Below, piece by piece: positions 1 to 9,900 of a stretch of 64,000 nt of DNA. The position numbers and the translations under genes were made by a program. The stretch lies in contig NC_045426.1 in the NCBI RefSeq assembly GCF_902635505.1, forward strand, positions 543,896,818 to 543,960,817, written 5' to 3'. The notes beneath the pieces are model-generated. The model was not told where the DNA came from. It did no database searches and saw only the letters and a list, made by a program, of their open reading frames with translations. Source of the stretch: Sarcophilus harrisii. Lineage: Eukaryota > Chordata > Mammalia > Dasyuromorphia > Dasyuridae. Position 1 is the stretch's first letter; each line of letters begins with the position of its first letter.

Positions 1-740
1 CTCAAAGTTCACCAGATCACTCTCTGGCCAATTGTGAAAGGCAAAGTAGGATGAGTAGACAGACATTCTCTGTTGGTCTCTTCTTCTGTGCCATGTTTAT
101 TCTTTATAACTTTGCAACATTCACTTTTAAAAGTTTTTTAGTGGTTCTTTCCACTTACATTGTAATTGGGTATATTATTTTTTTGGTTCTGCTTATTTCA
201 CTCTGTTACTTCATATGTTTCTCTGTATTTATCACATTCATCATTTCTTACAACTTTGTGATATTCCATTACATTCAGGTATAGCCATTCCCTAATCAAT
301 GTGAATTTACTTTGTTTCTAATTATTTTTTATCATAAAAAGTGCTGTTATGAATATTTGGTATATATATAATATGATATATTTTATATATATGGGATTTC
401 TTTTTATCTATGGCCTTCTCTGGGTATAAGCCTAGTAACAGAATCTCTCGTTCAAAAAATAGGGACCTTTAAGTCACTTTATTTACACAATTACAAATTG
501 CTTTCCAAAATGATGGTACCAATTCATAAAAATACCACCAAAAATAAACTAGTGTGCCTTTCTTCCCATAATCCCTCCTACATCGACTAATGCAATCTTT
601 TGGCATCTTTGCCAATTTGCTGGATGCGAGGTTAAAACATCCAGGTTGTTTTTCCTATCAGTGATATGGAGCATGCTTTCATGTAATTGTTAATAATTTG
701 CAATTCTTTTCTGTCTTCCATTTCTATTGGTTATATTAAA
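1..740 (-). mobile_element. Old L1 LINE, ORF2 3' region, decayed
   Basis: The plus strand reads as the complement of the L1 ORF2 end, including cattccctaatcaatg and the ggtataagcctagtaacag segment that recur in other L1 copies here. It is truncated at the left window edge. No open frame remains. Confidence 0.65.
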
Positions 741-1860
741 GGTCAGGAGTCAACAAAATATATCCCACAAGCTAAACTCAGCTTACTGGCTATTTCTGTA
801 CAGTTTGTGAGTTAAAAATGGTTATTGCATTTTAAAATTAATCTGTACTGGAATACAGCCATGCTCATTTGTTGACATATTGTTTATGGAAGCTTTCTTG
901 CTACAACTGCAGAGCTGAGCAATTCAAAAGAGAGACTACAGTGCTCTTATCTCTTTGCACTATTCAGCATACTACCAATTGCATTGACAATTATTACTCA
1001 AAAGTGTTCTGAGTACCCCACGCATCATATGATAACATTTTTTTTTTGTTATCAGTGCATAACCATCATGTCAAAAGTAAAGAAGTGAGTTTTATTACAC
1101 TTTTTAAAACATAGGGCTGAGATTGAAATATTTCTGAGTGAAAAGTGCCTTCAATTGCTATTATTGAACACTGAATGGCCTTGGAAATTAGCTTTTGCTG
1201 TAGATTTCATAAAGCTTATTAATTAATTCAACCTAAAAGGCAAAATAGAGCTTACAGGTGAAACTTATATTCTTATAAGGTTGATTTAATGACAATTAAT
1301 GACAAATTAAATTAATATTGTTTGAATCGCAAGTAATGTCAAATTTTTTATACTTCCTGTGCTGTCAAAAGTTGAAACAGGAAGTAATGTATCTATTTTC
1401 CCCACACAAGTTTCTAGCAGTTATATTTTCTCTACCAAGGACTACAGTTCCAGCAGTGCTTTTCAGACCTCAATGCAACTGCAAAATAAATGTCCATATT
1501 TTAAAATCCATTTAACAGCAATTGAAGAGCTTCCACCTAATCTTTAATTGAAGTGATGACTCTGTAATGTAATGATAATAACATTCTATATCAAATAAAG
1601 AATCTAATAAAATTCCTATAATGCCTTCCAAGTGATGAATATACTCAATCAAAATTATATATTTGTGGATTTAGTATTTAGTGTGGAAAGACATTTTCAA
1701 GATGAAATAAACAAAATCTCATAAATTAACATTAACAGATGAATATTTACAATCAATTTCAATGATAGGGAATACTATGAACTTTAATTAAGCTAAATGT
1801 TATCACTCTTTACTCTCCAAAAAGGAATTCCATTCTTCTCAGTAGTAAAACTGTATTACA
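741..1860 (+). pseudogene. Internally deleted hAT-family DNA transposon relic
   Basis: The left part resembles the terminal region of a mammalian hAT/Charlie element (tggaatacagccatgctcat near 850). A transposase-like start (MSKVKK) is at about 1069. Later frames give patches such as TEWPWKLAFAVDFIKLIN (about 1170-1220), IHLTAIEELPPNL (about 1507-1545), PSSDEYTQSKLY and LTLTDEYLQSISMIGNT (about 1729-1780). The last patch matches the conserved C-terminal dimerisation region of hAT transposases. Most of the transposase is missing and the frame is broken many times. An A-rich run at 1860-1880 follows. Confidence 0.6.
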
Positions 1861-2104
1861 AAAAAAAAAAAAAAAAAAAAGTACTCAATTGTATTATACA
1901 TGTCCAAAATCGAACTCATTTTTTCCCCCCAGACACTCCCCATCTCCAATCTTCGGTATTAATGTAGAGGGCAAAAATCCTCCTCCTGGGACTTCAGACT
2001 TGCAACTTAGATGTCATTCTTAACTTTTTTACCCTCATACTCAATCTGTTGCCAAGTTCTGTCAATTTCCCTTTTGTAAACATTTCTCTAATGAGAAATC
2101 ATTC

Positions 2105-2655
2105 TCATGAAGGACCTCATGTTTGGATTCTTGCAATAGCCTATTGGTAGTCTATTAACCTCAAGCTATTCCCCATTCCAAGCTATTCTATAACCACCAA
2201 AATGATTTTCCTAAAGCACAGGTCTACCCAAATCATCCCCTTCCTAAGTAATCTTCAATAATTCCTTATTACCTCTAAGATCTAATCCAAAATGCTGTTT
2301 AGCATTTAAAGTCCTTCACAACCTAGTCTCCTCCTACTTTTCCAGTCATTTTCTACCTTAATCCCCTACTTGTATTCTTCCATCTAGTGACACTGGCTTC
2401 CTTGCTGTTCTACAAACAAGATACTACATCTCTTGGCTCTGGGTATTTTCTCTGTTCCCCCATGTCTGGAATGCTCTCCATCATTTTTACCTTCGAATTT
2501 TCCCTTATTTAATTCCTATTTAAAAATTACATCTTCTACATGAAGCTTCTCTGACTCCCCTTTAATTCTAGTACCTTTCCTCCATAGATCATATAGTTTG
2601 CTTGTATTTATTATCTTTCCATTAGATGGTGAATTCCTTGAGGATAGGAATTGTC
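2105..2655 (+). mobile_element. L2 LINE 3' end
   Basis: Recognisable L2 tail words in order: ttgcaatagcctattgg, gattttcctaaagcacaggtc, atttaaagtccttcacaa, tctggaatgctctccatc and gtgaattccttgaggatagg. Heavily diverged. Confidence 0.75.
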
Positions 2656-2682
2656 TTTAAATATATTAAAGTATATGTTAAA

Positions 2683-2728
<46 letters not shown>

Positions 2729-3325
2729 TTATACAGTTATCTTGCTGCACAAGAAAAATCGGATTTAGAAAGAAGGTAAAAATAACCTGAGAAGAAAAAC
2801 AAAAATGCAAGCAAAAAATAACAGAAAGAGTGAAAATGCTATGTTGTGGTCCACACTCATTTCCCAGTATTCTTTAACTGGGTGTAGCTGGTTCTGTTCA
2901 TTATTGATCAATTGGAACTGATTTGGATCCTCTCATTGTGGAAGATAGTCACTTCCATCAGAATTGATCCTCATGTAGTATTGTTGAAGTGTATAATGAT
3001 CTCCTGGTTCTGCTTATGTCACTTAGCATCAGTTCATGTCAGTCTCTCCAAGCCTCTCTGTATTCATCCTGCTGGCCATTTCTTACAGAACAATAATATT
3101 CCATAACTGTCACATGCCACAATTTACTCAGCCATTCTCCAAATGATGGGCTTTTATTCAATTTCCAGTTTCTAGCCACTATGAAAAGGGCTGCCACAAA
3201 CATTTTTGCACATATGGGTCTCTTTCCCTTCTTTAATATCTCTTTGGGATATAAGCCCAGCAGTAACACTGCTGGATCAAAGGATATGCACAGTTTGATA
3301 ACTTTTTGAGATAAATTTTGAATTT
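2656..3325 (-). mobile_element. L1 LINE 3' end (5'-truncated)
   Basis: Complement of the marsupial L1 3' UTR, with an (AT)n run at about 2686-2720, and of the last part of ORF2. The minus frame 3269-3039 reads KLWHVTVMEYYCSVRNGQQD, equivalent to the L1 ORF2 C-terminal MEYY motif. The insertion ends near 3325. Confidence 0.8.
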
Positions 3326-5129
3326 CAAAAAAAAAAAAAATCCATGGAAATAGTTTTCTCTCTTGTTATGTAAGTACCTATCTAATATCCTCAGTTTTGC
3401 CTATTGGCCCAGAAAGTCCAAACTATTTACTATGTAGCCTTTTATAAAACAAAATTTGCTGACTCTTGTAATAGGTTAGAGACAGTTCTTTATATTAAAC
3501 AAAACCAAAGAAAATAACCTGATATTATCACATCCTTATTATATGACAGCTTCAGTGGAGGATCCCTTTCTGCTACCACTTGAGTAGTTTATTCCCTATC
3601 TTAGCTTGCACTATATTAAGGGATCCTATGCAAGATATTTTGGGGCTGAATCTTCCCAATATCTGTATATTTGAATCTTTTCTCATTGGGGTTTGGGAGG
3701 AGGCATTTTTTCAAGGCCTCAAGTTCTGAGTTGGAACTCCTAACATTTCCCCATAGAAACAATGTTACAAACTGTGGTCAAATTCCCAGACCACATCCAC
3801 AAAAGACCATTTAGCTGACAGTGTAACTGGATACTATTTAAATAAAATACAATTCCATTTCCTTCCACTGTCATGTTATTTTAATATTAAATAGAAATAG
3901 AACATCTGCCTGCAAATTATTAATTATGCCACATTACACTAAAAATTAAATAAATGGATTTCCCTTTAGTTATAAATTTCATCTCCAAAATGATCACAAT
4001 TTTTTAGAGAAAGAAAAAAGACGGCATCATTAAGGATAATTCTTTATAACACAAATTTTCACTGAAGACAGTCTCCAATTTACCAACATTGTATTCCAGG
4101 AGTCTGTTAATCACTTTTTGCTGCAAAGAATTCAGTACCAGATCAGCTCCCCCAAAACCTATTTGAATCATAATGTTGCAGGTATTATTTCATAGAAAAT
4201 TGTTTTCAAAACAATAATTGTTTTCTTTCACTATGCCACAAATTTTACCTCTCTTTGCCTTTGTCTTTTATTGACAAAGAAAAAACAAAGACTGAAAGAT
4301 ATTATTATCTCTAAAATTTTTTTGTGTGTTAACTTCAAGAAATAGTATTAAGGAAATTCATTGGTTCAGGAAGTAAATTTTCTGAGGTTTTCAAATCACA
4401 TTTAATTCATATTTCACTTAAAAATTTCTGTATTGCTCTATTAAAAAACACAAAAACAAAACTTTGCATAAGAGCAGCCTTCTAAAAAAAAGATTAAAAA
4501 AATCTTGCTACTTCAAAAACTGGATTTCTCTTCACCTTGAAATAATTAAATAAATTTGATTTACAAATGCAATTGCCTAATATTTAAGATGTTTAGAGTA
4601 GGAATTTTGATGTGTGATAAAGATGCGGAAAAAGGTAGGCTTGAATTTGATAGAATGTCAGTAATGGGGATGGGTAGAATAAACCAGGATGGGGATATAA
4701 ATAAATGTTTTAACTGCTTGAGGGTACTGCGTACATACATCTTAGAGAGAAGGATACAAAAAAAAAAAAAAAGTCTGCAGGAGAGCACTAAGAACAAACA
4801 ATAGTGAATACACTTTTATTAAATTTTATCTAGCTTTCGAGGTTCCACGTGTGAACCCTCCTCTTCTGGTATGGATGCAGATGCTATTTTAGCTTGCCTG
4901 GTTTTGTAGATCAATGTTAAATCGGGTAAGCCTGTAAATGTAAAAGTTGGTTACATACTGAATCACTAAGAAGCGCTTACAGATTTAAGTTGACCTCCAG
5001 TAATAAAAAGTCCGACTGCCTATCCATCCTGCAATAAAATAAGTTAGTTGTCAACTATTAATAAATATCCAAAGTAAAATGCGAAAGTGATCTTGGTGAA
5101 GACCATTAGTTATCAAGATGTAAGAGACC
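3326..5129. other. Upstream intergenic DNA, unassigned
   Basis: No coding pattern, RNA gene or clear repeat family recognised. An imperfect small element with 10-bp inverted ends (aggatccctt at 3557, aagggatcct at 3618) is visible. Short open frames near 4556-4804 lack any domain-like content. Confidence 0.5.
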
Positions 5130-5135
5130 ATCTAG

Positions 5136-5565
5136 TGTCAGGAACCAACACCCCCTCCTTTAACAATCTTTGTTCAGGTGGCCTTCTCCCCTCCCCAAAG
5201 GCAACTGCACTCTTAGTTAAATATTTCAATGAATTGATTAGATCCTGCGGACGTGATAAACACACCTGTTTGAAGAAGAATGCTTCAGAGCACAATGATC
5301 CGAGGGGTCCCAGGAAGAACATTAACCACAGAGCACAATGATCCAAGGGGTCCTAGGAAGAACGTTAACTACAAGGACCATGTGAACTTTGACACAGAGC
5401 ATAATGGTCTCACGTAGCAGTATAGCATAAAAACAACACCCATCGCATGAATAAAGCTGAGCCGTGACAAAATTTGCTCGGTCTCCCTCCTCTTTCTCGC
5501 CCGTTTCTCTTTCAGGCTGGGTCCCCCTCGATTCCCGGAATAACTGAGTCCCGCTGGACGGGACA
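5136..5565 (+). mobile_element. Solitary LTR of an endogenous retrovirus (class II/ERVK-like)
   Basis: A 430-bp element starting tgtcagg and ending gggaca, flanked by an exact 6-bp duplication atctag (5130-5135 and 5566-5571). A polyadenylation signal aataaa is at 5450, followed by a pyrimidine-rich R-U5-like end. No internal viral region is present, so it is a solo LTR. Terminal TG/CA, the intact target duplication and the 6-bp length point to a fairly young class II element, but the class is an inference. It lies about 1.3 kb upstream of the NUP153 start codon, in the same orientation. Confidence 0.85.
5286..5371 (+). repeat. Tandem 43-bp duplication inside the solo LTR
   Basis: Two units, 5286-5328 and 5329-5371, both start cagagcacaatgatcc and differ at a few bases. 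A third partial unit (cagagcataatgg) starts at 5395. It is in the LTR region before the polyadenylation signal, where U3 enhancer repeats are common. Confidence 0.85.
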
Positions 5566-6268
5566 ATCTAGTACAAGGGTATTTAAGTCGGAAAACTAAA
5601 AAAAAAATAAAATAAATTTTTTTTGATAACTATAATTCAATATAAATCGTAACCTTTATACTTTTTTATACTTTAAAAATTGCGCCTAGGAACGATTCCT
5701 AGGCCCGTTAGAATACCAAAGGAGTCCAAAACACCAAAAAATAAAAATCAGTCTTAAACCAAAACCCCGCTCTGGTCTCATGCATTCCCCTCATTTTCTA
5801 AGGGAGGCCAGAACCAGACTAGGGAGCATCAGAGGCCGGCTTGACACTGCAACCTCGGGTTTGCTTCCTTTCACTACCCCCCTCCCCCACCCCCCTTTGA
5901 GCCACAAGTCTGGCTAGAAGCGGGGGGCTGCGGGCGGTAACGGGACGGGGAAGTCCGCGCCTTTGTTCCCCAGGGAGCAAAGAGCGCAGAAGGGGGAGGC
6001 TGGGAGGGAGAGAGACAGGACTCTAAAAGCACGTGCGCGCCACTGCTGAGTCGCAGCCACATGGAGAAGGTACAGGAAGGTGGCGCTTTATTTTGTCCCA
6101 ATTAAGTCCAACCTCCTTCCCTCCCCCTCCCAAACTCAGCGTTCTAAGGCCGAACTCTATTTCCCGTCAGTCTTGCGCGGGGCGCGGGCTGGTTCAACCT
6201 TCTTTCCCCCTCCTCACTCACCCCGCCCCTCGGGGTTGGACGCGGATCGATGATGCGCCTCGCCTGGC

Positions 6269-6337
6269 GCGTTGAGGGGCAGCGTGGATGCTACGGTGAT
6301 CATGACATGTGCGGAGGTGTGTGTGAGGAGGCGGGCG
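6269..6337 (+). repeat. Left arm of a perfect 69-bp inverted repeat around NUP153 exon 1
   Basis: All 69 bases are the exact reverse complement of 7188-7256. The match stops sharply at both ends (first mismatches at 6268 and 6338). The 850-bp spacer holds the promoter core, exon 1 and the first 223 bp of intron 1. This arm lies in G-rich promoter sequence. Confidence 0.97.
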
Positions 6338-6844
6338 GGCAGGGCGGACGCCAGGCGCGGGGGGGGAGGGGCGGGCGGGAGGCGCAGGCAGCAGCGGCTG
6401 AGGCGGCGGGAGCAGCGGAAGGATCACCGCCCGGCGGTCGCGTTAGGCCCTAGCGGCGCCGGGAGCTGCGCGAGACTCGGGAGCCCGCGCGCGCGCCGGC
6501 TTCCCCCCGGAGATCTCCATAGAGACCGTGACACGCACAGAGGCGGGTGCCCGCGGGCGGGCAGGCGGGCGGGCTGCGGGGCCCGGAGCAGGCGCCGCCG
6601 CCCCTTCTCCTCCTCCTCCCTCCTCCTTCCGCGCGCTCCCTCTCTCTCTCCCCCCTCGCCGGCCGGGCCTCGCGCTCCCTCTGGTGCCCGTGCCCCCGCG
6701 AGCGGGCCGGGCGGGCTCTTGGGCCGGGGCCGGGGGGTGGGGGGGCCGCTGAGGCCGCCGCCGCCGCCGCCGCCTCTCCCGCCCCTCCCCGCCCTCCCTC
6801 CTTCCCTTCCCCGCCCCGGAGCGGGAAGCGGCCGAGGCTCCGCC

Positions 6845-6964
6845 ATGGCCTCGGGAGCTGGAGGAGGGGGCGGCGGCGGCAAGATCCGGACGCGGCGCTG
6901 CCACCAGGGCCCAACCAAGCCCTACCCGCGGGGACGGCAGCAGCAGCAGCAGCAGCAGCAGCAG
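6845..6964 (+). CDS. NUP153: NUP153 coding exon 1 (residues 1-40)
   Basis: Encodes the initiator Met, a glycine run (residues 6-12), the basic block KIRTRRCHQG and the PTKPYPRGR segment, then nine glutamines. All nine are CAG codons at 6938-6964, and the donor gtaagg follows at once. The exon ends in phase 0. The recalled human protein has a mixed Gln/Gly/His segment here instead of a pure glutamine run, so the CAG tract looks lineage-specific. Much of the exon is inside the CpG island. Confidence 0.96.
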
Positions 6965-9900
6965 GTAAGGACGGGGTTCGGGGCAGGCCGGGCCTGGGCC
7001 GCACGGCGGCCGCGGCCTAGCCGAGCTCGGGGCTGGGGCCAGGGGCCATCGATTCCCACGTTGAGCTTCCCCAGCTTTACCCTGCCACCACCCAAACCGC
7101 TGGGCCCCCCCATCGCCCTGAACCACACACTGACCCCACCAACGCCATCCCCGCAACATTCTTCCTCCACTCCCCCTCGCCACTCCGCGCCCGCCTCCTC
7201 ACACACACCTCCGCACATGTCATGATCACCGTAGCATCCACGCTGCCCCTCAACGCACATCCATTGTGTTCCCCCTCCCCCCCCCACCGTGCTCCCCTCT
7301 TTCCGGTTTTCACACCAGGCACCCCCTACTGTTTTCTCCTCTTCCCCTGGACGCTTGTCTTCCCCAATACCCTTCCTCCCCCCTTTTTCCCTGTATACCC
7401 TCTCCACTAGGACATTTCTGTCTTGTGCTACACACACACACACACACTCCCGCTGTGGCTCCCATTCCCCAATACGCTTCTGATTTCCTCTATTATGCCC
7501 TCCTCCACCATCACACAATACACACCCACTGTTCCCCATTATTTTCCACGACACTTCAATCATTTCTGACTTCATCCACCAAAGACACTTCCTACTGTGC
7601 CCCCATCTTCCCCAACAACACGCATAATTCTTCTCTTAACGCGTATTATCTCCTCTCAATTATACTCCTCTTTTTACTTAATCACCTATTCCCTCAACTT
7701 TGTCCTCAGAAGAACAGTTGTCTTCCCCAGAACACCATACTTGTAGCCTCATCTTCCTCAACACCCACCCAAATAGATGCAAAATATCCTCAGCATAGCA
7801 TGCCCACTAGGTCCCCCATCTTCCCCAACACATCTGTCTTCCTCACATATCTAGCTTCACCCAACATATTTCCAAACCCATCTACTTTCCCTTATACACC
7901 TATTTTTTCCTTAAAACACATTTTACCCACACATATATTCACTCATATTCCTAGTTTACTGATTCCCTGCACATTACATCTTTTTAGACACTACACACTC
8001 ATTTTCCCATACACACCTGTATCCCTTCACACATGCCCACCCACATCTTCCACTTCACACATGGCTCTTTCCTTACATCCCTACTTATGTCTACCCCTAC
8101 ACATATGCACACCTTCCCTCACATCTGCATGAGTGCCCACACATATACATCTACACCCACACAAGGCATGTATGGGGACCTCTAGAGCCAGGGATGGGAT
8201 GAGCTCAGCAGGCTAGTGATGAAATGCATATATTACAGCTATGCCAGTCACTTTTTCTCCAGATATGGATCTAAGTCTGGTGTTTTCTGGGTGAATAAAA
8301 GAATAGAGGTTGTATTTCCAGACTTTGCTTTTATTTTTTGAGTAAAGGGAAAATGAGGGAAGTGGGTGGGATGTTTGTAGAAAGGGACAAATAGTAAGGT
8401 GGGAAGTTATCTCAGGCTAATTATGTCTTTTGTCTTCCTGGAATAGAGAGGGACTTGTAGGAAAGGATTGAATACATTTGGTGAGAGGATGGCCCTTTTT
8501 CTAGCCCCACATTTCTTGGGAGTGATGGTTTTGTTTTATATGTTGGTTTTCTTTGCATTTCTGTCCCCATTCTTTTAAAAGTCCAGCTTGGATTGCACCA
8601 GAACTATGGTCCACGTGGATTACCTTCTGGGGGAAAGGTTGTAGTCACACTGGGTGAATTTTGAAAATCCCTCTTTTCTTATGTGTCCCATATGGGTTGA
8701 CCTTTATTCTGTCTTTATGGTTTTTTGGGGGATTGGGGGGGTGGAATTGGATTTGGCAATTCTCCAAAGGTGATCAGGACATGTGGTTTTAATTTCCGGT
8801 ACTCAGATTTTCATTTTGTTGAGGATATTCTAGAAACTTGGTTACTTTGCATGTGTGTGTTTGTTTTTTAGAGAACAAATAATATAACCACTATATATAC
8901 AGTTGCCAATATTAGGCAACCTTTATAAAAGAAGATATTAAGGTAGCTAAGCTATTTTAAGAAATGACAGCTAGTTGATCCATAAAGAGTTACAAGATAA
9001 AATTCCTTTTTTTTTTTAGTCTGAGATGAAGTTAATTAACTTGATTTAGTAAATAAGCTATTATTAATATATTAGTGAGTTAACAATCTTTTTGCTACAT
9101 TTGGTAGCAATACCTACCATTTAAATGATGTGAACATTGTATTAGATCGCCTCATTCCAGATAATAAAAATCATTGATATTTATAGAGTGCTTTAAAGTT
9201 TTCAAAGAAATTTACATACAGTATTCATTATGAGTCTCTTAGGAAAGTACCAGAAGATGTTACATTTGATTGAAAAAAAAAGGAAAACATTTTAGAGAGG
9301 AGAAAATTGAAGTTCAGAGGTTGTGACTTAACTCCATCTAAGTTCACTACTGTATGCTATTTTTCTCAAATGATTTGGAATATTAAACCCCTATTTAATA
9401 ATATCATTTCTTATGATTGGAAAAATTATAGATTATTTTCCTCAACACAGGTTTGAAGAAATGAAAAATTGGGGGTATTACTAAATAGAATTTCTATTTC
9501 TAATTATCATTGCTTCTTTTTTATTAAATATTCACAGGTCTTGGAATTCTTCTTAATCTCTAGTTTTTTCCCTTCAGGCATTTACAGAAAATGCTTGATT
9601 CCCAAATATCTTTTGGAAAACCAATTTGCTTGGCCTCTTAACTCACAGTATAAGTATAGACAAATCATTGAAATTGAGCTTGTCTCCTTTTTTGTAGACT
9701 AGGAAGGGGAATTACTGTGTTTTGATCAGAATGACTGTTGGGTGAACAAAATAAAGATATGGGATTGAGAAAAATGATATGTAGACGAATAAAATTCATT
9801 AATTTGAATTAATGTTAATCAGACTGTTTTAGGCAAGAAATGATGCTATTGTGATATCAATCTCAGATAGAAATAGAGACCACTAACTTCTTCATAAGGA

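Larger units (their letters stand above)
5860..7060 (+). promoter_or_regulatory. NUP153: CpG island and TATA-less promoter of NUP153
   Basis: CG dinucleotides are frequent from about 5860 to 7060 and rare on both sides. Composition is very high in G+C at 6240-7020. GGGCGG/CCGCCC-like Sp1 boxes recur (for example near 6330-6380 and 6770-6830). I see no TATA box at a suitable place, as is usual for a housekeeping gene. The start site cannot be read from sequence. It probably lies in the few hundred bases before the ATG at 6845. Confidence 0.85.

Noticed and set aside
6443-7575. Several long minus-strand open frames over the CpG island
   Set aside because: They are Arg/Pro/Ala/Gly-rich shadows of G+C-rich DNA, and one reads through the complement of the CAG run. 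No homologue-like content or splice logic.
7266-8132. 288-codon open frame on the plus strand
   Set aside because: It is Pro/Ser/Thr/His-rich low-complexity translation of the G-poor tract, has no domain and overlaps intron 1. Stops are rare only because of composition.
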